A stretch of DNA of 64,000 nucleotides from JAABRU01 sp041390465 (GTDB lineage: Bacteria > Desulfobacterota > Desulfobacteria > Desulfobacterales > Desulfococcaceae), in contig JAWKPW010000009.1 of assembly GCA_041390465.1 (NCBI GenBank), positions 23,145-87,144 on the forward strand. Direction: 5' to 3'. Shown in pieces: positions 48,518 through 58,114 of the stretch; the first letter of the stretch is position 1; each line of letters opens with the position of its first letter. The position numbers were made by a program, and so were the translations under genes. The notes below the pieces were generated by a model, which did not search any database, had not been told where the DNA came from, and was given only the letters and a program-made list of their open reading frames with translations.

Positions 48518-49572
48518 GCAGAACCGCAGCTTGCATTCAACTGGCCGCAGGCTGCGGAAATGTCTGCGCCTTTGCTGTAACGTATGACCGCAGTGTAATT
48601 GGCATTGACCAGAATTTCCTGAAATCTGCGGATGGCACTTTCTTCAGGACGGTGAAATGCACAGCCCGGATGTTCATTAAAGGGAATCAGATTGATTTTT
48701 GCCTTCACAGGTCTCAGCAGTTTCACCAGCCGTTTGGCATCTTCGGGAGAATCATTGATCCCTTTGATGAGAATATATTCAAAGGTAATGCGCTGCCGGG
48801 GTTTCAGGGGATAGTTTCTGCACGCGTCCAAGAGAACTTCCAGCGGATATTTGCGGTTGACGGGCATCAGCATGGTTCGGGTTTCATTGTCAGCCGCATT
48901 CAGGGAAACCGCCAGATTCACATCACTTTCCCTGCCCAGTTTTTCCATCATGGGAACCAGCCCGGAAGTGGAAACCGTTACCCGGCGGGTGGAAAATTTC
49001 ATGCCGTAATCCCCGTCCGTGATGATTTCCAGCGCACGAATCAGGTTTTTGCAATTGGCAAGGGGCTCGCCCATGCCCATGAAAACCAGATTGCTCAGGC
49101 GTCTGGGATCCTCTTCGGCAATGCCTGCGGCTGTGTCCCGAATCTGTGCCAGAATCTCTCCGGAGGTGAGATTGCGCTGCAGTCCTGCCTGCGCTGTATG
49201 GCAGAAGCGGCAGCCCTGCGCGCATCCGGCCTGGGTGGAAATGCAGAGGGTGTAATGATCCTTTTCCGGAATCAGCACAGATTCAATGCCTTTGCCGTCT
49301 TCCAGCCGGAAAAGAAATTTTTGGGTTCCGTCTTCCGATGTTTCAAGCTTTTCCTTTTGCAGCCGCTCCACATAGAAATGCTCGGCCAGCAACTGCCGTA
49401 TTTCCAGACTCAGATCGCTCATTTCCTCAAACCGGTCTGTCTGCCGGAGATAAATCCATCGAAAAATCTGCCCCGCGCGATAGGAAGAAATTTTCTGCTG
49501 TGCCAGCCATTCCAGAAGTTCCTGACGGCTGAAATTTTTTATATCTGTCTGTTTGCTAAAAATATTCATCAA
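48514..49572 (-). CDS. rlmN: Dual-specificity rRNA/tRNA adenine C2 methyltransferase RlmN
   Basis: 352 residues. The radical-SAM motif CAQGCRFC (Cys117, 121, 124) binds a 4Fe-4S cluster. SNLVFMGMGEPLANC, RRVTVSTSGLVPMM and NLAVSLNA are family blocks, and the C-terminal SAACGQL supplies the second catalytic Cys. RlmN methylates C2 of A2503 in 23S rRNA and of A37 in some tRNAs. It is complete, with normal length. Confidence 0.95.
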   Translation of the reverse strand: MMNIFSKQTDIKNFSRQELLEWLAQQKISSYRAGQIFRWIYLRQTDRFEEMSDLSLEIRQLLAEHFYVERLQKEKLETSEDGTQKFLFRLEDGKGIESVLIPEKDHYTLCISTQAGCAQGCRFCHTAQAGLQRNLTSGEILAQIRDTAAGIAEEDPRRLSNLVFMGMGEPLANCKNLIRALEIITDGDYGMKFSTRRVTVSTSGLVPMMEKLGRESDVNLAVSLNAADNETRTMLMPVNRKYPLEVLLDACRNYPLKPRQRITFEYILIKGINDSPEDAKRLVKLLRPVKAKINLIPFNEHPGCAFHRPEESAIRRFQEILVNANYTAVIRYSKGADISAACGQLNASCGSA

Positions 49573-49689
49573 GTTATCCTGTTGATTTTTTCGCGGTGCA
49601 GAGAAAATGCCTGCTTAGAGATGTTGCGCTCGGCCATCGCTGCGGCGGCTTTTTCAACCCGTGTGCCCCGGTATCGGAAACAGCATTTT

Positions 49690-50799
49690 TTACTCCACCT
49701 GCCCGAAATCCGCCTCCAGTTGGACCAGAATGCCCGGATTGATTTCATAATTTTCCTCTCTGGGAAAGGAAAGCTGGGGCGCGATTTCCAAAGTAAGCCA
49801 GTCCCGCCAGATATGCTGGCGGTAGCGGATGCGGAGATTGGCCTCATCGAGCACATTGACCGGCCGGGTTTCAAAATTGCTGTTGATCTCATATTCCAAT
49901 GCCTTTCCCGGAGTTAATGCCTGAAACAGACGCAGCCCGAAGGTATAGCCGTATCCTTCTTCCTCTTCCTCCCATTTTCCGGATGCGGTGGCGCGGAAGA
50001 AAAATTTTTCGCTTACCGGTCTTTCCAAGTCAAAAATGGATTTGGCATACCAGCCTTCATCGGTATACCAGCGGAGGCGCTGGGTAAAGCGCACAGCCCA
50101 GGGATCATGTATCTCCTTGTACCAGCGGTAACGGGGGCCTGCAAAGAAAACCGGTTCATTGTCCCGCCAGCGCAGTCCGGATTCAATTTTGACATTGTTG
50201 CGCGCTGTGGTTTTTGCAAAATACTGCAAAGCCAGCGTGAAATTCTTTTCCTCTGCCCTGACAAAATCCCTTCTGGCATCCTTTGTGCTGTCTCTTGTTT
50301 CCTCATAATCCTCATCTGCGGAAGTGCCGCTGAACACCACATGCCACCTGTTTTTGAGCTGGGGCAGCACCAGCCGCAGACTGACTCCTCCGCCCAAATC
50401 CGCTCCGTCATCAGCATCGTAAAAGGAAGACATTCTGACCTTCACACGGGTGCGGTTTTCCTCTGCTTCAAAGCGCTTGTCTCCGAAAAAGGAATCCAGC
50501 CACCGGGCCGAGCTGAGAATATATTCGGATATGGCGGCATGGACTTCATCAATTTTTTCATCAATGTCCTTCTTTTCTTCCGCATCCTGATTCTGATCCT
50601 GATCCGGGTCCTTCGAGCCTGTTTTCTCCTCTTCCGGCGTTTCTGCCATTTTTTCCGGAACAGATCCCTCCACAATGACAAGGTTTGCAATTTCCATCTT
50701 TTTTCCCCCGGAATAAGCGGGAAAAAGCCCGGTGTGCAGGGTCATCAGCATGACAGCAGAAACAATGAGGACATTTTTTGTGAAATTGCATTTTCGCAT
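49690..50799 (-). CDS. Putative outer-membrane beta-barrel protein
   Basis: About 369 residues from the start MRKCNFTKNV. A signal peptide (VLIVSAVMLMTLHTGLFPAY) leads to an acidic, low-complexity linker (EEEKTGSKDPDQDQNQDAEE). Alternating beta-like strands follow (VSLRLVLPQL, FTLALQYFAK, IESGLRWRDN, RFTQRLRWYT, FGLRLFQAL, YEINSNFET), and the end QLEADFGQVE is hydrophilic. The alternation and aromatic girdles suggest a barrel at the outer membrane. No family was recognised. An in-frame extension to 50979 covers repeat DNA and is unlikely. Confidence 0.55.
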   Translation of the reverse strand: MRKCNFTKNVLIVSAVMLMTLHTGLFPAYSGGKKMEIANLVIVEGSVPEKMAETPEEEKTGSKDPDQDQNQDAEEKKDIDEKIDEVHAAISEYILSSARWLDSFFGDKRFEAEENRTRVKVRMSSFYDADDGADLGGGVSLRLVLPQLKNRWHVVFSGTSADEDYEETRDSTKDARRDFVRAEEKNFTLALQYFAKTTARNNVKIESGLRWRDNEPVFFAGPRYRWYKEIHDPWAVRFTQRLRWYTDEGWYAKSIFDLERPVSEKFFFRATASGKWEEEEEGYGYTFGLRLFQALTPGKALEYEINSNFETRPVNVLDEANLRIRYRQHIWRDWLTLEIAPQLSFPREENYEINPGILVQLEADFGQVE

Positions 50800-50902
50800 G
50801 GCCTGGCTCTCTGAAACCCTCAGGGTTTTGAAAACCCTGATGATTTGGGCGTGATACTGATTCGCTGTTAAAGTTATGCAATATTTTCTGCCGGTTCCCC
50901 GG

Positions 50903-50933
50903 AAAAACCGGATTTTTTCAGAAAATCCGGTTT
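50903..50933. repeat. Hairpin family A, copy 4
   Basis: AAAAACCGGATTTTTTCAG followed by AAAATCCGGTTT, with the tail TACCCGAAAACTTTCGGC shared with copies 1 and 7. Confidence 0.7.
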
Positions 50934-50997
50934 GTTGAATACCCGAAAACTTTCGGCTGTGCAGAAAGAATTGGATCAAATCAACAGAGAATCGGCA

Positions 50998-51150
50998 TTA
51001 TGCCGATTCCCCATTGAAATTATACTTTATGGAAAGAGATGCCGATTCTCTTACGAATTTTATGAAGTCCTGTCAGTTTTTTGTGAACTTTGTGCCATCT
51101 TTTTGTCCTTTGCGGTTAAAAAAGCATGGTTTCAACGGAGAATCGGTATT
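50998..51150. mobile_element. MITE family C, copy 4
   Basis: About 153 bp. Left end ATGCCGATTCCCCATTGAAA, right end TTTCAACGGAGAATCGGTAT, core in reverse orientation (TTTGTCCTTTGCGGTTAAA). A loose partial end lies just to its left. Confidence 0.7.
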
Positions 51151-51167
51151 AAACATTTTTGTGACAA

Positions 51168-52649
51168 TTATGATTTCCCGCTTTTTTCCCTTTCCGCAGA
51201 AAAATCCGCTTTCCAGCCGCCGCCGATGGCCTTGTAAAGACGGATCAGATTCTGGGTCACCTGCCCCTGACTCGCGGCCAGAGCATCCTGCTGCTCAAAC
51301 AAAGTCCGTTCCGTATCCAGCACATTCTGAAAATCCGCAAGCCCGGTTTTGTAAAGGCTTTGCACCAAAGTCACGGATTTCCGAGCAGCCGCGACCGAGC
51401 GTTTCAGGGTGTCGAGGCGGATGCTTTCATTGGCATAGGCTGCCAGACTGTTTTCCACATCCTCCAGTGCACTGAGGACAGTCTGTTCATACGCAGCCAA
51501 AGCCTGCACGGTTCTGGCCTCTTCTGCCTGAATCTGACTGCGCACCCGTCCGCCGTCAAACAGATTCCAGCGCAGGGAAGGGCCGAAAGACCAGTAGCGG
51601 CTGGCAGCATCAAAAAGACCGGAACCGGCTTCCAGACCAATGGAGCCGGAAAGCGTGAAAGTGGGATAGAGCGCGGCTGTGGCAATGCCGATTCTGGCTG
51701 TCTGCGCGGCAAGCTCGCGCTCGGCCTGCCGGATGTCCGGTCTCTGACGCAGAAGATTGGCCGGAATGGGCACAAGAATCTCTTTGGGCGGTTTGGGAAT
51801 GGAACCGGATGCGGCAAGTTCCCCGTGCAGGGCTTCCGGCTCTTTGCCGATGAGAATCCCCATCCGGTTGACGGACTGCGCAAGTGCGGATTTCAGCGTC
51901 GGCAGCACGGATTCTGTGCGGGCAAGATTCATCTCGGCCTGACGCACATCCAGTTCCGGTGCAATGCCTGCTTCAACACGGGCTTTGGTAATGCGCAGAG
52001 ATTCCCTCTGGGCTTTGATATTGCTTTGGGCAAAGCGGATGCGATCCTGCAGGGTTCTCACATCCGTATATGCTGATGCCACTTCCGCACAGACGCGCAC
52101 CATCACGTCCCGGTAATTCTCCACCGAGGCATGATAACCGGCTTCCGCAGATTCCACAGAACGGCGGATTCTGCCCCAGAAATCCGGCTCCCAACTGCTG
52201 TCAAGTCCCAGACTGAAATAATTGGACGGATTGTCTGCCAGAGGCGAGGTGAAATCCTCTCCCTGCCGCTGCCGCTGTGCCGCGCCTTTTCCGCTGACCG
52301 CAGGCAGTTTTTCACCCATTGCATATCCCAGAGATGCACGGGATTCATTGACTCGGGCATAGGCCTGTTTCAGATTCAGGCTGCCCTCGGCCGCGCGGTG
52401 CATGAGGCTGTCAAGCAGCGGATCAGCAAATGCCTTCCACCATTCTTCTTCTGCTGTCTCACCTGTGCGCATTCCTTTGAACAGTTCCATATGCCAGGCG
52501 TCCGGCATCTGCTTTTCAGGCGGAACATAATCCGGCCCGACACTTCTGCAGCCTTGCAAAAAAGTGAGAAACAGAAAAAGCGGAAGAACAAGCATTTTTC
52601 TGTTGAAACAGAACATTTTTACTTCCAAAAGCACAGCATTTTTTTTCAT
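51168..52649 (-). CDS. TolC/NodT-type outer-membrane efflux lipoprotein
   Basis: About 493 residues starting MKKNAVLLEV at 52649 (AGGAGAAACTGTG before it). A lipobox signal (LPLFLFLTFLQGC) is followed by CRSVGPDYVPP, the usual start of NodT/OprM-like factors, then two repeats of long helices and strands (LKQAYARVNESRASLGYA, LRITKARVEAGIAPELDVRQ, QRPDIRQAERELAAQTARIG, VTLVQSLYKTGLADFQNVLD). It would form the outer-membrane channel of an RND- or MFS-type efflux pump. No pump or membrane-fusion gene is adjacent, so it is an orphan here. Confidence 0.9.
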   Translation of the reverse strand: MKKNAVLLEVKMFCFNRKMLVLPLFLFLTFLQGCRSVGPDYVPPEKQMPDAWHMELFKGMRTGETAEEEWWKAFADPLLDSLMHRAAEGSLNLKQAYARVNESRASLGYAMGEKLPAVSGKGAAQRQRQGEDFTSPLADNPSNYFSLGLDSSWEPDFWGRIRRSVESAEAGYHASVENYRDVMVRVCAEVASAYTDVRTLQDRIRFAQSNIKAQRESLRITKARVEAGIAPELDVRQAEMNLARTESVLPTLKSALAQSVNRMGILIGKEPEALHGELAASGSIPKPPKEILVPIPANLLRQRPDIRQAERELAAQTARIGIATAALYPTFTLSGSIGLEAGSGLFDAASRYWSFGPSLRWNLFDGGRVRSQIQAEEARTVQALAAYEQTVLSALEDVENSLAAYANESIRLDTLKRSVAAARKSVTLVQSLYKTGLADFQNVLDTERTLFEQQDALAASQGQVTQNLIRLYKAIGGGWKADFSAEREKSGKS

Positions 52650-52734
52650 CACAGTTTCTCCTGTTTTCAGCCAGCGGTATCGGGCTGTTTTTACGTGAAT
52701 CAGCATAAAATTTCGGGGATAACCTGTTTAAAAA

Positions 52735-52772
52735 CCGGGCTTTTTCAGAGAAAATCCGGTCTTTCGGAAAAA
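52735..52772. repeat. Hairpin family A, variant copy 5
   Basis: A degenerate double hairpin around CCGGGCTTTTTCAGAGAAAA and TCCGG/CCCGG repeats. It overlaps no gene. Confidence 0.55.
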
Positions 52773-52792
52773 CCCGGACTTTTTTCATGCGG

Positions 52793-52822
52793 GATTTGAC
52801 AAGTTTTCAGAATTGTCAAATC
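52793..52822. repeat. Hairpin family B, copy 5
   Basis: GATTTGACAAGTTTTCAGAATTGTCAAATC with good arms. Confidence 0.7.
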
Positions 52823-52848
52823 TTACCGTTGATCTTATCATCAAATCT

Positions 52849-52978
52849 TATACCAATTCTCTGCTGAAACCATATGTTGCAGAAGGCAAAGCTGATTCTC
52901 CGCAGATTTTCAGTGCTGTCCGTTTTTTGTGTCCTTTGCGGTTTAAAAAAAGCATGGTTTCAAAGGAGAATCAGTATT
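52849..52978. mobile_element. MITE family C, short copy 5
   Basis: About 130 bp with ends TATACCAATTCTCTGCTGAAA and TTTCAAAGGAGAATCAGTATT, reverse-oriented core. Shorter than the other copies by about 20 bases. Confidence 0.65.
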
Positions 52979-53008
52979 AAGTAATCCAACGGAAGTTTTT
53001 GTGTGCAG

Positions 53009-53042
53009 AAAAACCGGATTTTTCCGGAAAAATCCGGTTTTT
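53009..53042. repeat. Hairpin family A, copy 6
   Basis: AAAAACCGGATTTTTCCGG paired with AAAAATCCGGTTTTT; about 45 bases from the small gene end at 53089. Confidence 0.75.
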
Positions 53043-53088
53043 CATAAAATTTATGTCTGAAAATATATGGAAACATACTTATGCCTGC

Positions 53089-53285
53089 TTAAAGAAAATT
53101 CAGACTTGCCTGCCCCTCCTTTTTCAGTTCCCATCTGTTGCTGCCGACTTCTCCGGCAATTTCCTTGAGAATTTTCAATATGGTCTGGTCTGCAGGAGTT
53201 ACACCGTTTTTCAGCAAGGGCATAATATCCAGTATAATGGCATCATCAGTTGTGGGTTTTGTGTTTCAATTTCTCTGCGCTTCAT
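53089..53285 (-). CDS. Small gene overlapping the nuclease-methyltransferase stop, one frameshift
   Basis: The ATG at 53285 overlaps the stop of the upstream large gene (ATGA). The first frame gives MKRREIETQ. One base shift near 53250 gives TKPTTDDAIILDIMPLLKNG, then VTPADQTILKILKEIAGEVG and RWELKKEG, ending at 53089. The joined product has about 65 residues, acidic and helical. No family was recognised. Tight coupling suggests a subunit or control protein of the modification enzyme. Confidence 0.4.
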
Positions 53286-55450
53286 GTAAGGACAGCAGAA
53301 AATATTTTATCCGCAAATCCAGCGGAATTTTTGTTTGAACTTCCTGCAAACTGCGAATATGAAAGCATTTGCTCTTTGTCATAATCAAAATGATTTACCA
53401 GAAGAGGCGTCAAATCCCTGTATTCACGGCTGAGAATATCCAGAAATCCGAATTCAAGCCCTTTGATGATCAGTTCACTGTTTATGTCCTCAAGTGTGGC
53501 CCCGTTGTTTTTTGCAATCACAGATTCAATGGTTTCTATAATCAAATCATATACATCACTGCCAAGATTAACTTTCTGAATGGTTTTGGGTGTCTGTTTT
53601 TTGATGAAATGGATGATCAACTGCCCGGACAGAACCGAAAACGGATTTTGACGTTTCTTGAAACTGGTCTGCCCGTTTTCCTGCTTTACTGCGCCCGCAT
53701 ATTCAAATCCGCATTTTTCAGCCGTGTCAACAATCATATGCCAGTAATGCGGGTCTTTGTGGGCAAAAACAAAGGACATCCACCGGTCAAATTTCAGCAC
53801 CCGGTACATTTCCCTGATGGATTTTGCCAGCAGATCGCTGTACTGCTCCCTTGTTTTTTCAAGCCTGCCGCCCTCTATGACTTCTGTTTTTCTGTCCTCA
53901 TCTGTCACTTCCAAATCCAGCCAGGCATTCCACATCACAGACAAATCCAGATAAGGGATCTTGTCGCCGTAAGGCGGATCAGTGTAAATGTAATCAATGC
54001 TTTCGTCTTCTATCCTGCTGAGATCCGTTGCACTGCCTTTTTCCATGCGCAGGTTGTGATAATTTTCCTTTGTGATGAAATGCTTCATCTCCTGCTTGGC
54101 TGCCATAATTTTTTTAAAACGCAATTCAAAATAGGTCAGCACATCCGCATCAACAGGTTTTGGTGCAATCCGGTAACGATAATATCGGAATGCACTGGTA
54201 TCGCCTCCGCCCGTACTTCCCCTGTTGGGAGTTGTATGGTATGTCAGATTTGTCTTTGTCAGCAAACCTGAAAACATGAACATCAGGGTATCGCGCACAG
54301 ACTCATTATCAACCTTTTTTATCAGATGCTTCAAATAAGCCAGTTGCGCCAGTTGTTTATCTGTAAAAAGCTGGTCAACCCGATCCACATCTGCGCCTTT
54401 CATGCAAATGGGATTTGTGGGATAAGGATATTTTTTCTTTGCCTTTTTTATTTCCTCTTTTGTGGAAGGGCAGTTTTTTTTGAATTTTTCCGTCAGTTGG
54501 TGATATTCTTCCGTGAACAGGTTGAAATCAAGCGGAACCGTAAGGGTTTTGACCCAAAAAACAGCCATTGGATTTATATCAATGCTGATGGCTTTGCGTC
54601 CCAGCATCATGGCTTCAATGGCTGTAACACCTGTGCCGCCGAAAGGATCCAGCACCGTATCACCGGGCTGGGTGAAATGTTTGATGTAGTGCTGCAGTAT
54701 GTCCCAGCTTTGCTTGGTGAAATACCCATGCACGCCAAAATGTCTTCTTGTTCCCTGTTTCTTGGGTTTGATTGTTTTTGGCAGTTTCAGATCCCTGTAG
54801 GAAAATTTCTCTTTCGTTTCATATTTCTGTTCTTTTTCCTGCAAGATCTGCTTTTCCGCAAATCTGTCCGGAGCCAGAATCTTTTCAATCTCTTCCCAAT
54901 GCTTATCTATTTCAGACAGTTGAAAAAACAGCAGAGGCTCTTTTTTCTCTTTGGAATAGGCAGCAAATTCCCTTCCGTTGCAAAGGGCAAAAATATCTGC
55001 CCGTATATCCGGATGAATGGCATAGGAATAGACCTGCTCAATATGATCTCCGGTCAGTATGTTTTCCCCCGGAGCCTTTGCATCCAGAACCCAGGCGTAT
55101 TTTCCGTTTATTTCAAAGAGATAATCCGGAACAATCTTTATTTCCCTTTTCTGACTGCCGATTTTCACAAAGGGATGCGCCAGAGTTTTGCTGTAAACAA
55201 TCCGGTTATGCCCGTATGCTTTGTACCCCAGTTTTTTTACAATGGGATTGACCAGTTCCTCCCGTACCGCGTCCTCTTTGAACTCGCCGGAGTCAAGAAC
55301 CTGAAAATCAAACTCCCCGAAAAAAGTGCTCCCGGTGCCTGTCATGGGTTGCAAGTGTTCCTTATCTGAAAAATTTTTGAAGCCGGGCAAATCCTCTGAT
55401 CTGACCGCTGCCTTCGGGCCGGAAAAAAATCTGAACCGATATATCTTCAT
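53282..55450 (-). CDS. Fused nuclease-like/DNA methyltransferase protein
   Basis: 722 residues. Residues about 55-190 look like a type I R-subunit N-terminal nuclease domain with PD-(D/E)XK residues: KIVPDYLFEI (Asp109) and WVLDAKAPGENI (Asp123, Lys125). Residues 210-700 are an amino-methyltransferase: VLDPFGGTG (266-274, SAM site), SIDINPMAV, then IYTDPPYGDKIPY (DPPYG 491-495, catalytic). Motif I precedes IV. The C-terminus after 640 may be a DNA-binding helical part. A single-chain restriction-modification or modification-only enzyme is inferred. A family B hairpin overlaps the 5' leader at 55455. Confidence 0.8.
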   Translation of the reverse strand: MKIYRFRFFSGPKAAVRSEDLPGFKNFSDKEHLQPMTGTGSTFFGEFDFQVLDSGEFKEDAVREELVNPIVKKLGYKAYGHNRIVYSKTLAHPFVKIGSQKREIKIVPDYLFEINGKYAWVLDAKAPGENILTGDHIEQVYSYAIHPDIRADIFALCNGREFAAYSKEKKEPLLFFQLSEIDKHWEEIEKILAPDRFAEKQILQEKEQKYETKEKFSYRDLKLPKTIKPKKQGTRRHFGVHGYFTKQSWDILQHYIKHFTQPGDTVLDPFGGTGVTAIEAMMLGRKAISIDINPMAVFWVKTLTVPLDFNLFTEEYHQLTEKFKKNCPSTKEEIKKAKKKYPYPTNPICMKGADVDRVDQLFTDKQLAQLAYLKHLIKKVDNESVRDTLMFMFSGLLTKTNLTYHTTPNRGSTGGGDTSAFRYYRYRIAPKPVDADVLTYFELRFKKIMAAKQEMKHFITKENYHNLRMEKGSATDLSRIEDESIDYIYTDPPYGDKIPYLDLSVMWNAWLDLEVTDEDRKTEVIEGGRLEKTREQYSDLLAKSIREMYRVLKFDRWMSFVFAHKDPHYWHMIVDTAEKCGFEYAGAVKQENGQTSFKKRQNPFSVLSGQLIIHFIKKQTPKTIQKVNLGSDVYDLIIETIESVIAKNNGATLEDINSELIIKGLEFGFLDILSREYRDLTPLLVNHFDYDKEQMLSYSQFAGSSNKNSAGFADKIFSAVLT

Positions 55451-55870
55451 GCGGGATTTGGCAATTTTTCAAAAATTGTCAAATCGTTTTTTATGATTGT
55501 CTGCCTATCATAAAAGAGCATGGGGCAGGTGTCAACATGATACAGGTTTTCAGACAAGAATTGTCCCCCAATTTTTTGACAGCGGCTCAAATCGGTTCAC
55601 AATCTCATCCCTTCCGGGATTCTGATTCTCTTTTCAGATTTTTTGCCGACCGGAATCAGCGGACAGATCAACGAATTTGAGTGACTGTCAATTTTTTTGA
55701 CCTGCCAAAACCTTCCGGTTTGCGCCTCAGCATTTTTCCCAAAACAGAAAAACACATAAGAATTTCTTGTAAAAGTTTCCGCAAGCAAGTATTGTGCATA
55801 ACCATGATGTTCTGTTTGTGGCGCACAAAACTGATGTTCCGGATAAAATATTTTGAAAAATCAGGAAGAA
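55451..55870. other. Intergenic region between divergent genes
   Basis: About 420 bases that should hold both promoters for the divergent methyltransferase and kinase genes. It contains a family B hairpin (55455-55485). Short frames are probably chance. Confidence 0.5.
55455..55485. repeat. Hairpin family B, copy 6
   Basis: GATTTGGCAATTTTTCAAAAATTGTCAAATC. It lies 5 bases before the start codon of the nuclease-methyltransferase, so it would fold in its leader RNA over the ribosome site. Confidence 0.7.
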
Positions 55871-57985
55871 ATGAAAAAAAAGCAGGAACCCGCATACAGC
55901 GGTCCCGGCATGACCGCAGATACCGGACAGAATGTTTTGCGTTTTTTTCTCAATCTCTACAAAGCCCAGTTGGGGATTTCGGAAGATGACAGGGCGGAGA
56001 CAGAAATCATCTGCCTTGATCCGGAAATTCCGGGAACCGCTCACAGTTATGAACTCCGTGTCAGATGGCAGGAATACAAATCCAGACGCATGAGTCTGGG
56101 ACTGCTCGGAGAGGACAGCGGAAGCAAAAGCACCTGTTTCAAAGTCATTTATGACGATCTGCTGGTGGTCAAGATTCCGCCTTCCCCCATCCGGGAATTT
56201 GATGAGTATGTGGAAAGCATTGCTGCGGAAAGGCGGATTGCTGACCGTCTCGGTCCGGACATTGAATGTATCGCACCCAGTCTGTCCGCGATTTTGAAAA
56301 AAATTCCCAAATTTGCGGTCTCCGCTGACATTCCTTTGGAAAAACTGGAAAAAGCATACAGGGAGGCATTGCGCAAATCCCCCCGGCTTCAGGATTATTT
56401 AAAAATTGGAGATACCTTTGTCTTTTTCATGAATCTGTCCAAAAATTCTTTTCTGGGGCATGTGATTGAAAAAATGCACGGTATCCGGCACAGACTCACA
56501 GAGGATATTTTCAGTCAGTTTGACATTCTGTGGAACCTTGCCGCGTTTGAGGGACTGTTCGGATCTGAAAATTCCCGGATATTTTTCGCTGTCAATGAAA
56601 TCTGTGCGGATTACGGGGAAAGGGTGAATCTGGTGCTGAAAAAAGCCGGAGTCAATCCCGCTGTGTTCCTTTACAAAAAAAAAGAATGGTTTCTGCGGTG
56701 GCTGACGGAGAATGAATTTCCAGCCCAGGCTCCCGGACTGAGTCCGGAAATTGTCAGTTCCCTCAGGGAACTGCTGGCACAGTTGCATGAAGAAAAAGAA
56801 AAAGATATAAAAGATCATCGGAAAATGATACGGGATTATGTGCACAGAAAAATTTTGAGCAGAACCGTTCCTGCTCCGAAGCATTGTATCCGGACTTCTT
56901 GTTCTGCTCCATTTTCTGCGGCAAAGGAATTGCAATCCGGGATCTCAAACCGGACAATGTGTTTGTGGCGGTCGATTCCCATCTGCACCAAAGCGGAGAA
57001 ATAAAACTGGGCTATGATTGATTTTGAAACCTCTGTAAATTTTCATGTGCCTGCGGCGGAAATCCCCCAACCTTTTATGGGTGGAACCCCGTCCTATACC
57101 CTCCTTCCCATGTGGTGAAATGAAACACTGCTCCGGAGCTTTTGGCAGTCTGCTTTTATTTTTCAGCTTCAGGACTGGTATGCGGCTTAGTCGGCATAAT
57201 CTCTTATGCGGTTACAGGGGAACGTCTGTTTGAAAAGACAAGGTTCTGGATTGCGGAAACCGAGGAGGCTGATGCATCAGACCTGTGAAGAGGAAAAGAG
57301 TCAAAATCTTTATCCTCTGCGGCCGGATGTTCTGGCACAGTGCGCTCAGAGATTCCAAAAAAAAATCAGGCGCAGTCGCTTTTTCTGTCTCTGGAAGTGG
57401 GATTTCCTGGACCTGGAAGCGCGACAGGAAATGCTGGATCAGCAGAAGGAGATTCAGAAGAAAATACAGATGCACATCAACTCCCAGTCCTTTTTCAAAA
57501 GCGAAAAAAGCCGCAGAGATTTGCTTCTCTCAGACTGCGAAACCATCCGGCGGTGCAGAAAAAACTGGGAAAGCGGTGTGAATATTCCGGAAGCCCGCTC
57601 GGAAATCCGTTCCGGCATTATCCGCGTGCTGCGGAATCTGGAGAGGCTCAAGGCCGACTATGAAGGAGGCAGCCGGATGCTTGCCGCCATGCAGAAAGAT
57701 TCCTCCCTCAATGTCCATGATCTGCTGACAATAATGTTTCATACTGTCTTCCATGCCATGTACAGGGAGGAATGGGGCGATATTGGAGATGAAAAGGCTG
57801 TCAAATCCGAACTCAGGGAAATAAGGAGAGAATTCTTTGCAACAGACACAGCCGAGGAACCCGGTGCGGATTTTTTCCATGAGGCAACCGTGTCCTGCGA
57901 GCGTGCCGTGACAGAGGAGGAAACTGTTTCTTATGAAAAAACCGTCTCTTATGAGGACAAACCCGTATGGGAGGAAACGCTGTGA
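55871..57985 (+). pseudogene. Atypical protein kinase with helical C-terminal part, frameshifted at 56.87-57.25 kb
   Basis: From ATG 55871. The N-terminal lobe has FKVIYDDLLVVKIPP (candidate ATP-site Lys). The catalytic loop IRDLKPDNVFVA and the metal motif MIDFETSV lie in other frames (56.93-57.06 kb), then MGGTPSY. This is a kinase fold, but DFG is replaced by DFE and the glycine loop is poor. A further frame (57206-57985) adds a helical region and a C-terminus with VSCERAVTEEE and two VSYE(K/D) repeats. Net shift is zero and the length is about 705 residues. At least three indels. Serine/threonine kinase or pseudokinase is inferred. Confidence 0.6.
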
Positions 57986-58114
57986 ATCTGACAGGTTTCA
58001 GTCGCCCGGTTTTCGGCGTTTGCGTACCCCGGCATCTGACAATTGAATCTGAAAACAAAAACCCGTAATCCGGAGTCCGGAATACGGAATTGAATAAGGA
58101 AAGGAAGAAATACA

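Larger units (their letters stand above)
50800..51167. other. Intergenic region with three repeat families
   Basis: Holds a CCCTCAGGGTTTT-type hairpin (about 50815-50841), a family A hairpin (50903-50933) and MITE copy 4 (50998-51150). No gene. Confidence 0.6.
52650..53088. other. Intergenic region packed with repeats
   Basis: About 440 bases holding two family A hairpins (52735 and 53009), a family B hairpin (52793-52822) and MITE copy 5 (52849-52978). No gene. Confidence 0.6.

Noticed and set aside
48652..49917. 421-codon plus-strand open frame opposite rlmN
   Set aside because: It is antisense to an unmistakable radical-SAM enzyme; no family features.
54326..55369. 347-codon plus-strand open frame opposite the nuclease-methyltransferase
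   Set aside because: Antisense shadow; Phe/Cys-rich composition.
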